64,000 bases of DNA, from the NCBI GenBank assembly GCA_000710935.1, contig BAYV01000007.1:1-64000 (forward strand), read 5' to 3'. Both the position numbers and the translations under genes were made by a program. This DNA comes from Iodidimonas nitroreducens. Its GTDB lineage: Bacteria > Pseudomonadota > Alphaproteobacteria > Sphingomonadales > Rhodothalassiaceae. The notes under the pieces were generated by a model. That model ran no database searches and was not told the origin of the DNA. It saw only the letters and a program-made list of their open reading frames with translations. Below are positions 29,585-39,656 of the stretch, in pieces (position 1 is the first letter of the stretch; each line of letters begins with the position of its first letter).

Positions 29585-30668
29585 GTGCCGCCGTACCCGA
29601 AGCTTTCTGGCTGAAATCGGCAGTTCCCCATAATTCAGGATGATCGCGTAACATCGGCGCCCCCAAAAGCGGCTTGTTCACGCCCTGATGACAGGTGCTG
29701 CAATTGACCTTGGCCACATCGCCCAAAGGCCCCAATCGATTTTCGGGAAAGACGTCCGTCAGCGGTTTCAGATGATCTTGATTGATCATCCGGGTCATGC
29801 GGATGCCATGCCAGGCGGGCGTCCGCTGGGGCGGGCTTTGCGTCCAATCCCCAAAGCTGCGGCTATTATGGCAGAAGGTGCAATTCACCCCCAGGCTTTG
29901 GCTCATATGGATCATCAGAGCATAGGTTTTTTCAGTCTGCTGGATTGGCGCATCATGGGCACCGGGCAAAGCCTTGGGAGCCGCAATGCGGATTGCCTCA
30001 TCATTGAGCAGATAAGCGCTGAAGGGATCAACAGGCAGGGAACTATAATTGATCGCTTCCACCGGATGATTCTGGCCACCATCCCAGCCCACCATCTTCG
30101 TTGTGGGGGGTGGGGCGGCAAACCAGATATTGGCGGGCACCGGCGCGCCGCGATGACAGCTATAGCAGGTGACGCCGGTTTGGACCACGTGATCGCCCCA
30201 ATCGCTGTTGATCTGACGGGTCATGGAAATCATCGACCGGGCAACGACCTTGGTATACACACTGTCGTCGGCCAGATTTTCGGGATTATGGCAATAATTG
30301 CAGCCCTGTTCGGGCGGGGCCACCCATTCGGTGATATGGGCCATCAACCGATCAAACTGATCAGCCGTCAGATCCCCCAAAACCTGAATGTTCTGATAAA
30401 TCTCGGTCGCCATCGGCCCATCGGCAGGCACCGGATCATAGATCGGCGGCGGCACCTCATTGAGCTTCACCAAAAGCGCATCGAGCCCTGGATTGCTCAC
30501 CTGCTCCATCCCCGTGCCCCGATAGCCGATCTGCTGGCTATCAAGAGGGGGCACATCCACCGGATCATTACAGGCAGCAAGCCCCAAGGGCAGGATCAGC
30601 ATCGTGATCAGCCCCGTTGTGCGCGCCCACCGGCCCGAAACAGGATTTCTCTTGTCTTTGAATGACAT
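29565..30668 (-). CDS. pufC: Photosynthetic reaction centre tetrahaem cytochrome c subunit
   Basis: Re-reduces the oxidised special pair from the periplasmic side. 367 residues. Lipoprotein signal with lipobox LAAC (Cys33), so it is anchored by lipid. Four CxxCH haem sites: 123-127 (CNYCH), 168-172 (CYSCH), 263-267 (CTFCH) and 323-327 (CSTCH); Met residues preceding each site can serve as sixth ligands. Its ATG shares the A of the pufM TAA stop (TAATG), so translation is coupled. Confidence 0.96.
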   Translation of the reverse strand: MSFKDKRNPVSGRWARTTGLITMLILPLGLAACNDPVDVPPLDSQQIGYRGTGMEQVSNPGLDALLVKLNEVPPPIYDPVPADGPMATEIYQNIQVLGDLTADQFDRLMAHITEWVAPPEQGCNYCHNPENLADDSVYTKVVARSMISMTRQINSDWGDHVVQTGVTCYSCHRGAPVPANIWFAAPPPTTKMVGWDGGQNHPVEAINYSSLPVDPFSAYLLNDEAIRIAAPKALPGAHDAPIQQTEKTYALMIHMSQSLGVNCTFCHNSRSFGDWTQSPPQRTPAWHGIRMTRMINQDHLKPLTDVFPENRLGPLGDVAKVNCSTCHQGVNKPLLGAPMLRDHPELWGTADFSQKASGTAALTFEQP

Positions 30669-31639
30669 TACTGGCCTCCTGTGGCGGCGGGGTCAACAGC
30701 GGGGGTGTAAACTTCGGGATAGGTTGGGGCAAGCCCATGCTTGACCGCCCAAAGATACCAGTTATCCACAGCCGTTCCGGTCAGCAGAATACCGATTCCA
30801 CCGGTCAGGGTGCATAAAACCGCAAACCACCAGGCCCAACGATGGATCGATTCCATGCTGGCATTAAAGCCCATGGTCCAGCGCCAGAAAAGGCCTGCGC
30901 GTTCAGATGCCGTGCCGCGATCAACGATCTGTTCGATTTCACGCTCGCCGCCAAAACGACTGACCGCCAGAATGGTGGCCGCATGCATGGCAAAGAGAAG
31001 GGTCGAACCATACAGGAAGACGATCGACAGCATATGGAAGGGATTATAGAACAAATTGCCATAACGCAGGGAAAAAGCCGCCGTCCAATCCAGATGCGGA
31101 AAAATCCCGAAGGGCACGGCTTCCGACCAGCTTCCCATCAATAACGGCCGGATGAAGCCCAGCACCAGATAAAGCCAGATTGCCGCGCCAAAGGCCCAGG
31201 CCACATGCGTGCCCATGCCAAGCTGAACTGCCCGGCGATAGGTGCGCACCCACCATAAAATGATTGAAGCGGTCAGGAAGAACCCGGCAATCAGCCACCA
31301 TCCCCCTTCATTGAGAGGCGGAATGCCAATGCCATGCTCCGGCGATGGAGCCTCCAAAGCCAACCAGGGCAATTGCCGCACGAATTCCACCGGATCCCAT
31401 CCCACCGAAGCCCACATATTGAGCCCGATGATCTCGAAAGCGACAAATCCGCAAACCAAAGAAATCAGACCAAGCCAACCCAGATAGATCGGCCCGATTT
31501 GCGCATCACCAAGGGCACCCAGCCAATAAACGAAGCCACCCTTGCCCACACGCGGTTCATTTCCGGCACCCAGTGGAACACCGGGATAAACCGGGCCTCT
31601 GATCTGAACCTGTGTGAAGATATTTTGATAATCAGCCAT
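30668..31639 (-). CDS. pufM: Photosynthetic reaction centre subunit M
   Basis: 323 residues from [15 protein letters not shown]; the ATG directly before it (31642) is possible but closer to the GAGGGGG ribosome site than usual. Five transmembrane helices. [21 protein letters not shown] contains the helix-D His region that ligates special-pair bacteriochlorophyll and iron. With PufL it binds bacteriochlorophylls, pheophytins and quinones. Seven bases after pufL. Confidence 0.97.
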   Translation of the reverse strand: MADYQNIFTQVQIRGPVYPGVPLGAGNEPRVGKGGFVYWLGALGDAQIGPIYLGWLGLISLVCGFVAFEIIGLNMWASVGWDPVEFVRQLPWLALEAPSPEHGIGIPPLNEGGWWLIAGFFLTASIILWWVRTYRRAVQLGMGTHVAWAFGAAIWLYLVLGFIRPLLMGSWSEAVPFGIFPHLDWTAAFSLRYGNLFYNPFHMLSIVFLYGSTLLFAMHAATILAVSRFGGEREIEQIVDRGTASERAGLFWRWTMGFNASMESIHRWAWWFAVLCTLTGGIGILLTGTAVDNWYLWAVKHGLAPTYPEVYTPAVDPAATGGQ

Positions 31640-31649
31640 CATCGCCCCC

Positions 31650-32474
31650 TCAGGACCATACCGGCAGCTTCAGCCACCAATCCCAGAATTCCGGCCATCC
31701 GCGTGTCCAGAAAGGACCACTGATGACAATGCAAACGGCGCTCCAGAATCCCGCACTCAGCGCCAGAAACAGGCCCAGGCGGTGAATGCCCAGCGGCCCG
31801 ATGGAATATCCCATGACATCCCGGAAAAAGGTGTTTTCATGCTCTGCCGTTTTCACCGGTTCGCCTTTGCGCGGATTGGTGGACGACAAGATCAGGGAGC
31901 CGTGCAGCGCCAGGGCAAATGTCGTGGCGAAAAAGAAGCTGACGGCGATCATATGGGCGGGATTATAGTGGAAGTGCAGATATTGGTAGCCCACATTGGA
32001 CACCCAATCGAGATGCGAAATAATGCCATAGGGAAAACCATGCCCCCAGGCACCCAGCAAAAGCGGCCTGAAAACCACCAAAGTCACATAAGCGAAAATG
32101 GCAAAGCCAAAGGCGATGGGCACATGATAACCAATCCCCAGCTTTCGGCAGATTTCCACTTCGCGCAAAGCCCATGAAACAAAGGACCCGATTGCGCAAA
32201 TAGTGATGACCTGCCAAAGCCCGCCTTCCTTGAGCGGGGCAAGGCCCAGGCCATATTCCAGATCCGGCGGCGCGATACTGATCTGCCACAAATTCCAGGT
32301 GGGCCCCAAAGCCGCCCCATAAACGATGAGGGCGGTTCCCAAGGCCGTAAAAAAGAGGGTGGTGATGCCAAAAAAGCCGACATAAAACGGTCCGAACCAA
32401 AAGTCGAACAGATCGCCGCCAACCAACGTTCCACCACGCACGCGATATTTTCTCTCGAAACTGAGCAAAGCCAT
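31650..32474 (-). CDS. pufL: Photosynthetic reaction centre subunit L
   Basis: 274 residues from [20 protein letters not shown], fixed by homologue-like N-terminus and a GGAGA ribosome site; the open frame continues 12 codons upstream. Five transmembrane helices; [16 protein letters not shown] carries the conserved helix-D His residues, and the cytoplasmic segment with [15 protein letters not shown] includes another iron-ligand region. Separated from pufA by 168 bases with strong RNA hairpins. Confidence 0.97.
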   Translation of the reverse strand: MALLSFERKYRVRGGTLVGGDLFDFWFGPFYVGFFGITTLFFTALGTALIVYGAALGPTWNLWQISIAPPDLEYGLGLAPLKEGGLWQVITICAIGSFVSWALREVEICRKLGIGYHVPIAFGFAIFAYVTLVVFRPLLLGAWGHGFPYGIISHLDWVSNVGYQYLHFHYNPAHMIAVSFFFATTFALALHGSLILSSTNPRKGEPVKTAEHENTFFRDVMGYSIGPLGIHRLGLFLALSAGFWSAVCIVISGPFWTRGWPEFWDWWLKLPVWS

Positions 32475-32541
32475 GGTTGCTATCTCCGATCTGTCAAAGC
32501 AATCGTGCAATTACGCTCGCTTATACCGTTTCATGGGGTGG

Positions 32542-32611
32542 CAACGGGCCGGGGGCACATCTGTGCCACACCGTGCCGCCCGTTGACGTTTTCTGCGGCC
32601 CCTTTGGGGCC
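32542..32611 (-). promoter_or_regulatory. pufA-pufL intercistronic RNA hairpins
   Basis: On the minus-strand transcript a GGCCCC/GGGGCC stem (32597-32611) is followed by a longer stem in which CAACGGGC (32542-32549) pairs with GCCCGTTG (32578-32585), enclosing a GGCAC/GTGCC hairpin (32554-32567). In Rhodobacter a hairpin at this place protects the pufBA mRNA 3' end and gives an excess of LH1 over reaction centre; the same role is inferred here. Confidence 0.75.
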
Positions 32612-32642
32612 AGATACCCGATCAGATCCTGCGATCCTTTGA

Positions 32643-32819
32643 TCAGGCAAAGCCCGCCATACGTGCTACCTGCATGGCCGAAGCTGCCGGACCTTCGATC
32701 CAGTTGAACCGATCGGTGCTGAGCAAGATGAAATGAATCAAAATCGCCAGCACGAATAAAAACACGAACAAAGCGATCAAAGACCGTCTTGGATCGAATA
32801 AAAGCCAAACGCGCCACAT
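32643..32819 (-). CDS. pufA: Light-harvesting 1 alpha polypeptide
   Basis: 58 residues. Begins [20 protein letters not shown], the typical LH1-alpha N-terminus, with one membrane helix and the bacteriochlorophyll-ligating His29 (ILIHFILL). The C-terminal part [12 protein letters not shown] follows the membrane. Lies 18 bases downstream of pufB with a GGAGG ribosome site before its ATG. Confidence 0.97.
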   Translation of the reverse strand: MWRVWLLFDPRRSLIALFVFLFVLAILIHFILLSTDRFNWIEGPAASAMQVARMAGFA

Positions 32820-32837
32820 GATGCGTCCTCCTTGTGA

Positions 32838-33062
32838 TCAGCCGAAAATCGGCAATGCGGTTAAGGCAAGCTGAGCGCCTTCCATAAGCGAACTATATCC
32901 GCCTTCGCCGGGCAGCCACGGACGCCACATCCACACAAGAACATGCGCAATGATGGCAATCACGGTGAACAGGATGAAGCTTTGCATGAAGATGCGATGA
33001 AATTCCTTCGCCTCATCTTCAGACAGCCCCGATAGGGAGCCGCCTCCTGGTGTTGTACTCAT
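32838..33062 (-). CDS. pufB: Light-harvesting 1 beta polypeptide
   Basis: 74 residues. Cytoplasmic acidic N-terminus with [19 protein letters not shown] (His22), one membrane helix with the bacteriochlorophyll ligand His40 ([14 protein letters not shown]), and the usual RPWLPG C-terminal turn. The tail after it ([22 protein letters not shown]) is longer than in Rhodobacter. Strong AAGGAGAG ribosome site. Confidence 0.97.
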   Translation of the reverse strand: MSTTPGGGSLSGLSEDEAKEFHRIFMQSFILFTVIAIIAHVLVWMWRPWLPGEGGYSSLMEGAQLALTALPIFG

Positions 33063-33093
33063 TCGTTTCTCTCCTTTTTAAGGCCGCAGCCTT

Positions 33094-33153
33094 GTGCGGA
33101 CATCCGCACGGGTGACAAAGGGATGGGGGTCGTCAAAGATCGGGGCGCCGATC
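33094..33153 (-). promoter_or_regulatory. pufQ-pufB intercistronic hairpins
   Basis: Two perfect inverted repeats lie in the 115-base gap: GTGCGGA/TCCGCAC (33094-33109) and GATCGG/CCGATC (33138-33153, GGCG loop). In the puf mRNA they could mark the 5' end of a processed, stable pufBA message. Role inferred from position. Confidence 0.55.
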
Positions 33154-33177
33154 ATCCCATTGCCCGAAAATGCGCCC

Positions 33178-33414
33178 CTACCACGACATGAAAGCATAAG
33201 GTATGCACGCAAGTGCTTTCTCCCGCGCCTCACGGAAAACCGTGCGGCGGGGGCCGTGTTCCTGGGCTCGCGCGGTAAAGGGTGAAACCACCCGCGCAAG
33301 CAAAACTGCCAAAAGAAATATCCAGAAGGTGGCATAAAGGGTGAGCCGCATGGCCAGAACATCACGGCGTCGGTCATCACTTACCGCCGGTCCTGTTTGT
33401 GCTAGATCAACCAT
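33178..33414 (-). CDS. pufQ: PufQ, bacteriochlorophyll biosynthesis accessory protein
   Basis: 78 residues from MVDLAQTGPAVSDD, chosen for the GGGAGAG ribosome site. One membrane helix (LTLYATFWIFLLAVLLARVV), then a basic segment and the ending ACIPYAFMSW, typical of PufQ C-termini. PufQ is needed for normal bacteriochlorophyll levels in Rhodobacter; its exact activity is unsettled. Position between bchZ and pufB matches the classical superoperon. Confidence 0.88.
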   Translation of the reverse strand: MVDLAQTGPAVSDDRRRDVLAMRLTLYATFWIFLLAVLLARVVSPFTARAQEHGPRRTVFREAREKALACIPYAFMSW

Positions 33415-33470
33415 TTCACTCTCCCTCGTCCTGTTTCCGGCGGGCCCATGCCGCACCGGTGGCCCAATGC

Positions 33471-34922
33471 TTAAAAAGCGCCGGACATCTGTGTTTTCGC
33501 ACTCAAAACGGTCTCGACCGTCACCTGCTCATCACCCTGTTCCCGACACAGCCTTTCGGCCACATCGCGCAAACGGCGGGCTGCCGATATGCGGGTCAGC
33601 ACGGAATGTTCCGCCACCAGGCTATCGAGCAGGGCGCGGGCTTCCTGTTCCCAATCCACATTTTTCCGCAGCTTGGCCGGAGTTGGGGTGCCGCCATCCA
33701 TATCCTTGGCCAAAGGCAGAATATGAAACAGCACATCAAACAATGCGTTGCAGACTTCCTGCACCAGATAGCAGGCACCGGAATATCCCATGAAAGGCGT
33801 GCCGGTATGCCGCCGGATGATCCCGCCGGGAAAAGACGCCGGAATATAGGCCGACCGTCCGCCCCGCTCGGCGATATACATGCGTTCATTATAGCTGCCG
33901 AACACCATCACCGGAGCGGTGCGGGCAATCGCTTCGCGCACGGCGGCATTATCGGGCTTTTGCCCGGCCACCCTTGAAAAACTGAAGCAGCAGGGCAGGC
34001 CCATTTCCTCTTCAAGGAAATTGCGCACGCCCCGGCTATAGGTATCGGTGGCGACAATGCCGAAATTGGCGGTGGCAAAAAAATCCTGGGTCACCGACCG
34101 CCACAAATCCCAGATCGGCTTCAGGGTCGTGTTCTTTTCACGAGTGATGAAGGGTTCGGGATCAAGACCGAGCAATTCCCCCAAAGTTCGAAGAAATTTG
34201 CTGGTGCTGTGCAGGCCGATGGGTGCCTGCAAATAGGGCTTTTCAAGGGATTCACACAACAGGCGGCCAAATTCGCGATAAAGACAGATATTGACATCCG
34301 CATCCACCAGCCGCTTCACATCCGACAGATGCGAACCCAGCGGGAACACCATCGAAACCTCGGCCCCGATGCCTTCAACAAGGCGGCGGATTTCCGCCAG
34401 ATCCGATGGCATATTGAAGCTGCCATAGATCGGGCCGATGATATTGACTTTGGGCTTATCCCCCTCGGCGCGTTTTTTGGGCTTGGGCATCTTGCCGCCC
34501 TTCGCGCCATATTGGGTCCACAGCCAGTTCATCGCGCGATCCGCGCTCTGCCACTGATCCTCATCGATGGTGCGCGGCAAAAATCTTTGAATATTGGTGC
34601 CTTGGGGAGTCACCCCGCCGCCGATCATCTCGGCAATCGAGCCGGTCACCACCACCGCAGGCTGATCGGGATCAAGGGTTTTATGGGCCCGGCGCATCGC
34701 ATCTTCGGTGCCATGCTGGCCAAGCTCATCTTCGCCCAAACCGGTGACAACGATGGGCAATTCATGGGGCGGCAGGGCATCGGTATAATGCAAAACCGAT
34801 GTGACGGGCAGATTTTCACAGCCCACCGGGCCATCAATGATCACCTGCAATCCCTTGATCGCAGAAAAAACATAAACCGAGCCCCAATAGCCGCCCGCGC
34901 GATCATGATCGAGAACAAGCAT
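33471..34922 (-). CDS. bchZ: Chlorophyllide a reductase subunit Z
   Basis: 483 residues. With BchY forms the nitrogenase MoFe-like catalytic component that reduces ring B of chlorophyllide a, with electrons from BchX. Begins [38 protein letters not shown] contains a conserved Cys of the shared iron-sulfur cluster. The C-terminal extension after about residue 400 is characteristic of BchZ. Its ATG overlaps the bchY stop (TGATG). Confidence 0.97.
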   Translation of the reverse strand: MLVLDHDRAGGYWGSVYVFSAIKGLQVIIDGPVGCENLPVTSVLHYTDALPPHELPIVVTGLGEDELGQHGTEDAMRRAHKTLDPDQPAVVVTGSIAEMIGGGVTPQGTNIQRFLPRTIDEDQWQSADRAMNWLWTQYGAKGGKMPKPKKRAEGDKPKVNIIGPIYGSFNMPSDLAEIRRLVEGIGAEVSMVFPLGSHLSDVKRLVDADVNICLYREFGRLLCESLEKPYLQAPIGLHSTSKFLRTLGELLGLDPEPFITREKNTTLKPIWDLWRSVTQDFFATANFGIVATDTYSRGVRNFLEEEMGLPCCFSFSRVAGQKPDNAAVREAIARTAPVMVFGSYNERMYIAERGGRSAYIPASFPGGIIRRHTGTPFMGYSGACYLVQEVCNALFDVLFHILPLAKDMDGGTPTPAKLRKNVDWEQEARALLDSLVAEHSVLTRISAARRLRDVAERLCREQGDEQVTVETVLSAKTQMSGAF

Positions 34923-36475
34923 CAGCCCACCTCCGCATCGATGATGCTGCCGGTGGTCCGCTCGGCCGGCTTTGCTTTGGATGGCGCGGCTTTGGCGGGC
35001 AGGCGGGGGGTATCTTCCCAGATGCCTGCGGCATGGCCAGTGCCCACACCTTCAAAAAACCGCTCCATCACATCGAAGCGATCCTTATTCCCCATGGCCC
35101 CCGTCACCACCTGCGCCAGCGATCCTGCCCCCGCCGGGCCCATCAATGGCCGGGCCGAGATGAGATTGGTGAAATAAAGGGCGGGAATGCCGCGCTCTTT
35201 GGCTTTTTGCACCACCGGGGTGGTCCCGATGGCGAGATCCGGTTCAAAAGCCTCCATGGCCGCCAGATCCTGCTCCAATGAAGCGCGATAGCCAATCTCA
35301 ACACCCTTTGCCAGCAGCCAATCGCGATCATCATCCGACCAGGGCGTGCGCGGGCAGGCCGTGCCCACATAGCGCACATCGGCCCCGCTTTCGATCAGCA
35401 GGCGGGCAACCAGCAATTCCGATCCCTCATAGCCCGAAAGGGTGATCCGGCCCTTGATGGGATGATCGGCCAAAGCCGCACGGATCGCGGGCAAGGCCTT
35501 GTTTTGCGCCTGCGCCAGTTTATCCGGCGCAATCCCGCACAGACCCGCAGCCGCTTCAAGCCAGGCGGCCGTGCCATCCACACCCACCGGGGCCGAACCG
35601 AATACCGGGCGGCCAGCGGCTTCAAACTCGCGCACCGAAGCCGTGTAAAAGGGATGAATGGCGGCCACCGCCGCGCAATCGAGGGCGCTGTATAATTCCC
35701 GCCATTCTCGCGTTGGCACCACCGGTCCGGCGGCCAGCCCCATGGGTTCAAGCAATTGATTGATGCTCATAGGATCAACGGGAAACATCTCGCCCAGCAA
35801 GGTGATGGTGGGCAGATCTTCGCGGCGACTTTCCGGGGACTGTACCGGCCCGCTCATGATTTCGGCGCGGGCATAAGCAAGCATGGCCCCGGCCAGCACA
35901 TCCTTGGCCTCGGCATGGGTGGGCACCCCAAAACCGGGAACATCGATCCCCACCACCCGCACGCCATTGATCGATTTGGGCAGCAGGCGCAAAGGCACGC
36001 CCGAAGCCGTGGGCACACATAAATTGGTGACGATGATGGTATCATAAAGCGCCGGATCGGCGAGATCGTGGACGGCGTCCTTGATATCTTCAAAAAGCTT
36101 GCCGGTGACCAGCGTTTCCGAATTGAACGGCACATAACCCACGGTGCGCCGGGCCCCGTAAAAATGCGATGTGAAGGTCAGCCCATAAACACAGCAGGCC
36201 GAGCCGGATAAAACCGTGGCCGTACGCCGCATCCGCAAACCCACCCGCAGGCTGCCAAAAGCCGGGCACATGCTTTGGGGCTTATCATGAGGGCCAGCCG
36301 GATAATCGGCGGCATAGCGTTCAAGCACGGCGCTGTTGCCCGCCGCCTTTGCTTTTGCCCGCATTTTTTCAGCACCATTATGGCATGATGCCTCGGCTGC
36401 CGGGTCTTCAGACTTAGCCGGGGGCGGATCGATCTGAGCCAGTCCGCCCGGGCCTGCCGGATCAGACTTTTTCAT
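34922..36475 (-). CDS. bchY: Chlorophyllide a reductase subunit Y
   Basis: 517 residues. Partner of Bch[23 protein letters not shown]-like region with Cys residues (CPAFG, CCVYG) marks the cluster ligands; [17 protein letters not shown] carries a third. About 55 N-terminal residues are low-complexity (Pro/Ala/Lys) before the conserved core. The start lies inside the end of bchX (14-base overlap). Confidence 0.97.
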   Translation of the reverse strand: MKKSDPAGPGGLAQIDPPPAKSEDPAAEASCHNGAEKMRAKAKAAGNSAVLERYAADYPAGPHDKPQSMCPAFGSLRVGLRMRRTATVLSGSACCVYGLTFTSHFYGARRTVGYVPFNSETLVTGKLFEDIKDAVHDLADPALYDTIIVTNLCVPTASGVPLRLLPKSINGVRVVGIDVPGFGVPTHAEAKDVLAGAMLAYARAEIMSGPVQSPESRREDLPTITLLGEMFPVDPMSINQLLEPMGLAAGPVVPTREWRELYSALDCAAVAAIHPFYTASVREFEAAGRPVFGSAPVGVDGTAAWLEAAAGLCGIAPDKLAQAQNKALPAIRAALADHPIKGRITLSGYEGSELLVARLLIESGADVRYVGTACPRTPWSDDDRDWLLAKGVEIGYRASLEQDLAAMEAFEPDLAIGTTPVVQKAKERGIPALYFTNLISARPLMGPAGAGSLAQVVTGAMGNKDRFDVMERFFEGVGTGHAAGIWEDTPRLPAKAAPSKAKPAERTTGSIIDAEVG

Positions 36476-37424
36476 AAATCACCTCCAGCGAGGGTTTGAT
36501 TTTCACTTCGCCGCCGCACATATCGGCAAGGGTTGCAGGCTTCAGCACCACATCGCGGCCAACGCTATCGGCGGAAAACAGGTCAAGAAGGCCATCCTGA
36601 TCCAAAGGCGTGGGGCGAAGCGGCCGCGCCGATGCCGCCTGCTCGGCCAGATCTTCAAACAAGGAAGCCCAGGGGCCGCCGGGCTTGCCAACGATCTGAT
36701 AATTGGCCGATTTACGGCGGATATCCTCATCCTGAGGAATGGCGGCGAGAACCGGAATGCCAACGGTTTCGGCAAAAGCCTGCGCTTCGCCGGTGCCATC
36801 ATCCTTATTGATGACCAACCCCGCGACCCCCACATTGCCGCCCAGATTGCGGAAATAATCCACCGCCGAGCACACATTATTGGCCACATAAAGGGATTGC
36901 AGATCATTGGAGGCCACCACGATCACCTTCTGGCACAGATCCCGGGCAATCGGCAGGCCAAAGCCGCCGCACACCACATCCCCCAGAAAATCGAGCAGCA
37001 CATAATCGAAATCCCATTCATGAAATCCCAGCTTTTCCAAAAGCTCGAACCCATGAATGATGCCGCGTCCGCCACAGCCGCGCCCCACTTCGGGGCCGCC
37101 CAATTCCATGGCAAAAACCCCATCGCGCATGAAGCACACATCGCCGATGGCCACATCTTCGCCAGCCAGCTTTTTCTTTGACGATGTTTCAATGATGGTG
37201 GGGCAGCTTCGTCCGCCAAAGAGCAGTGATGTGGTATCGCTTTTGGGATCGCAGCCAATCAGCAAAACCCGTTTGCCCTGCTGCGCCATCATATAAGACA
37301 GATTGGCAAGGGTAAAACTCTTGCCGATTCCACCCTTGCCATAAATGGCAATCACCTGGGTTTTTTTATCCGAACGGTTTCCCACCGGCGGCTCGGACTC
37401 GTGAAAACTATCGAGCGGGCTCAT
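36462..37424 (-). CDS. bchX: Chlorophyllide a reductase iron protein subunit X
   Basis: 320 residues, NifH-like ATP-dependent electron donor. P-loop YGKGGIGKSFTLANLSYMM, switch and cluster ligands VGRGCGGRGIIHGFE and DVVCGGFGLPI (one Cys each, bridging a 4Fe-4S cluster between two subunits). Start at the ATG overlapping the bchC stop (ATGA) with GGAGG eight bases upstream; a TTG at 37439 in frame lacks this support. Confidence 0.97.
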   Translation of the reverse strand: MSPLDSFHESEPPVGNRSDKKTQVIAIYGKGGIGKSFTLANLSYMMAQQGKRVLLIGCDPKSDTTSLLFGGRSCPTIIETSSKKKLAGEDVAIGDVCFMRDGVFAMELGGPEVGRGCGGRGIIHGFELLEKLGFHEWDFDYVLLDFLGDVVCGGFGLPIARDLCQKVIVVASNDLQSLYVANNVCSAVDYFRNLGGNVGVAGLVINKDDGTGEAQAFAETVGIPVLAAIPQDEDIRRKSANYQIVGKPGGPWASLFEDLAEQAASARPLRPTPLDQDGLLDLFSADSVGRDVVLKPATLADMCGGEVKIKPSLEVIYEKV

Positions 37425-38380
37425 CTGATGGACCTCCAATCCAATATCATTTTAAGGCATGCCGGATCGCCGAACGCGGTCCGGTAGGCATCATCGGCCT
37501 GACGCAAGTCGGTCCGATGGGTGATCAGATCATCAAGGGATAAAGCCCGCGATGAAATCAGGGTCATGACCGCCGCCAGATCATCAGGCGTCCATTGCGC
37601 CGCGATCCGCAAACGGGCTTCGCGCATAAAGGCGGGGGGAAAGGAAAAGGATAAAGGCAGGGCATAGAATCCGGCCAGATTGATGATGCCGCCCGGAGCG
37701 AGCCGGGCAATCAGGCGATCCAGAATGGCGCTATCGCCGCTGACATCGCAAATACTGTGATAATCGGTTTTCGGGTCACCATCGGGATGCACCACCTGAT
37801 AACCCATCCCGCCCCCGCGGCGGCCCGCATCCAATTCCCATACCTTGGGATTGCCGCCGGCCTGCACCGCCAGCCGGGCGATCAGGCGGCCCAGAACCCC
37901 ATGCCCGATGATCAGATCGGGCAGCGGTTCCGCTGTCTGTTTGGGGAAGATGGCATGATAGGCGGTGGCGGCCAGAGCTATCAAAATGCCCTGTTCCCCC
38001 AGATCGACGCCCACCCGCTCTTTGCTCAGGGAAATACAGCGATCAGCGGCAACCACCAGATGCGAAGCGGTCCCCCCAAACAGGCCCCTGACATCGCCAA
38101 AGCAATTGGCCCCGGGAACGAAAACCGCATCGCCCGCCTTATATCCGGTGGCCGATCCGGCCTCCAGAACATGGCCGACCGACTCATAACCCGGCACCAG
38201 AGGATAGCCCATGCCGGGAAAATCGGGCATGTCGCCGCTCCACAAAAGCCGTTCGGTGCCGGTGCTGATGCCGCTATAGCGGGTTTCAACCACAAGATCG
38301 GCATCATTGGGATCAACCAATGGCAGGGCCCGCAAGCCCAGCTCCTTTGGTTTTTCCAGAACGATTGCCATGCTCTCCAT
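37421..38380 (-). CDS. bchC: 3-hydroxyethyl bacteriochlorophyllide a dehydrogenase
   Basis: 319 residues. Oxidises the C3 hydroxyethyl group to acetyl in the last ring modification of bacteriochlorophyllide a. Zinc-type medium-chain dehydrogenase fold: GYSGISTGTERLLWSG-like N-terminal part, GYESVGHVLEAG, and a cofactor-domain GHGVLGRLIARLA. First gene of the bchCXYZ-pufQBALMC superoperon. An ATG three codons inside is an alternative; AAGGAG lies ten bases before the first. Confidence 0.96.
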   Translation of the reverse strand: MESMAIVLEKPKELGLRALPLVDPNDADLVVETRYSGISTGTERLLWSGDMPDFPGMGYPLVPGYESVGHVLEAGSATGYKAGDAVFVPGANCFGDVRGLFGGTASHLVVAADRCISLSKERVGVDLGEQGILIALAATAYHAIFPKQTAEPLPDLIIGHGVLGRLIARLAVQAGGNPKVWELDAGRRGGGMGYQVVHPDGDPKTDYHSICDVSGDSAILDRLIARLAPGGIINLAGFYALPLSFSFPPAFMREARLRIAAQWTPDDLAAVMTLISSRALSLDDLITHRTDLRQADDAYRTAFGDPACLKMILDWRSIR

Positions 38381-38459
38381 CTTGTTTTCGCTCCTTCAGC
38401 CTGTTCCTGCTGTGATGCCCATGCCTGCACGGGCTTGATCAGGGAATCGGCTTTCTGTG

Positions 38460-38503
38460 TGTAAGTTTAAAGTGACAGTTTGATTTGTCAACTTTATATG
38501 ACG
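38460..38503. promoter_or_regulatory. PpsR/CrtJ operator pair upstream of bchC
   Basis: An exact TGT-N12-ACA at 38460-38477 is followed 8 bases later by TGTC-N10-GACG at 38486-38503 (last base off consensus). Tandem sites are the usual arrangement for cooperative PpsR binding. They lie 80-123 bases upstream of the bchC ATG and would repress the whole bch-puf superoperon in oxygen. Confidence 0.8.
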
Positions 38504-38543
38504 CATGGCCATGCCATATTTCACGAAACCCCGAGGATGAGGA

Positions 38544-39656
38544 TTATTTCCGGGCCAGCAAAAGCCGGGTGATCATGGGCTGAGCGGTTTTTTTCTCGGC
38601 GATTTGGCTAAATCCGGCGGTGGCCAGCATCGCCTTCAGGCGATCCGCCCGGCGCGGTTTGCCTTGCCCCATGGCCAGCAGATAAATGCCGAAATAGGCA
38701 TCGCCCATCGCCCGCGCGCCCTTTGTATCGGCCATTGGCTCGGCCAGCAAAAGGCGCCCCCCCGGGGGCAGGGCTTCATAGGCGGCGGCCAAAAGCCGCT
38801 CTACGATCGCATCTTCATGATCATGCAAAATGCGCACGAAACAGATGAGATCAGCTCCCTTTGGCAAGGGATCGCGGGTAAAATCACCGCCCACGCAAGA
38901 CAGCTTTTGGGCGACCACCAGATCGGATCGGGCATCGCGCGCCCGGGCCGCCACATCGGGCAAATCAAAAAGGATCAAGCGGGCATCCCGGGTTTTTTGG
39001 GCGACATGCGCCAAAAACACCCCCTCGCCCCCACCCACATCAAGAATCACCTGATGCCTGTGCACGGGATAAGCGGCCAGCACCTGTTCAGCGATCATAT
39101 CCTGGGATGCGGCCATCAAGGCGCTGTAGCGGGCAACCGCTTGGGCATCCGGCTTTGGGTGATACGCACCCCCGCCCTTTTGGGCATAGGCCCAGAAAGC
39201 GCCCAGTTCGGTGCCGTGCTGCGGATTGCGAAACAGGGCCACGGGATCGGCCAGATCGCGATACAGCATATCATGATGGGCGATCATCGCCAGCAGGCCC
39301 CGATCCCCCACAAGGCTCGCCCCCAGGCCCCCCAAAGCATAAGACTCACCCTCAACCCGATCAATCAGATCAAGGGCAGCCCCGGCATCCAAAAGCCGCC
39401 GGGCGGCTTCGATCTCAAGCCCATTGGCGCGGGCCAGCGCCTGCAGCGACACCGGGCCATCCGCCAATTGCTCAAACAGATCAAGGGCGACCAAAGCCGC
39501 CAGAATCTGGGAATAAACAAAGCCCGCGCACAGATCGAAAAGCGCCGCCGCCCTTTTGCGGGCAATCGGCCGGGTGAGGGGAAAGCGCGCTGCCTGAAAA
39601 CGAAAGCGGCGACTGGCTAAAAGCCGATTGCGCAGGCGATGAAGCCACGGGTTCAG
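38544..39656 (-). CDS. crtF: Demethylspheroidene/hydroxyneurosporene O-methyltransferase
   Basis: Methylates the C1 hydroxyl of acyclic carotenoids with S-adenosylmethionine. The usual start codons are missing: the only ATG/GTG/TTG is a TTG at 39494 inside the conserved core. Homologous sequence (LNPWLHRLRNRLLAS, then FPLTRPIARKRAAALFDL) continues upstream to a CTG at 39654-39656 that overlaps the crtE stop as CTGA, with GGGAAG seven bases upstream. From there the protein is 370 residues, the family length. SAM motif VILDVGGGEGVFL near the middle. Gene call is firm, CTG start is inference. Confidence 0.9.
   Translation of the reverse strand: MNPWLHRLRNRLLASRRFRFQAARFPLTRPIARKRAAALFDLCAGFVYSQILAALVALDLFEQLADGPVSLQALARANGLEIEAARRLLDAGAALDLIDRVEGESYALGGLGASLVGDRGLLAMIAHHDMLYRDLADPVALFRNPQHGTELGAFWAYAQKGGGAYHPKPDAQAVARYSALMAASQDMIAEQVLAAYPVHRHQVILDVGGGEGVFLAHVAQKTRDARLILFDLPDVAARARDARSDLVVAQKLSCVGGDFTRDPLPKGADLICFVRILHDHEDAIVERLLAAAYEALPPGGRLLLAEPMADTKGARAMGDAYFGIYLLAMGQGKPRRADRLKAMLATAGFSQIAEKKTAQPMITRLLLARK

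Noticed and set aside
32521-32817. 98-codon frame over pufA
   Set aside because: Same strand, wrong frame; the real product is the 58-residue LH1 alpha chain at 32643-32819.
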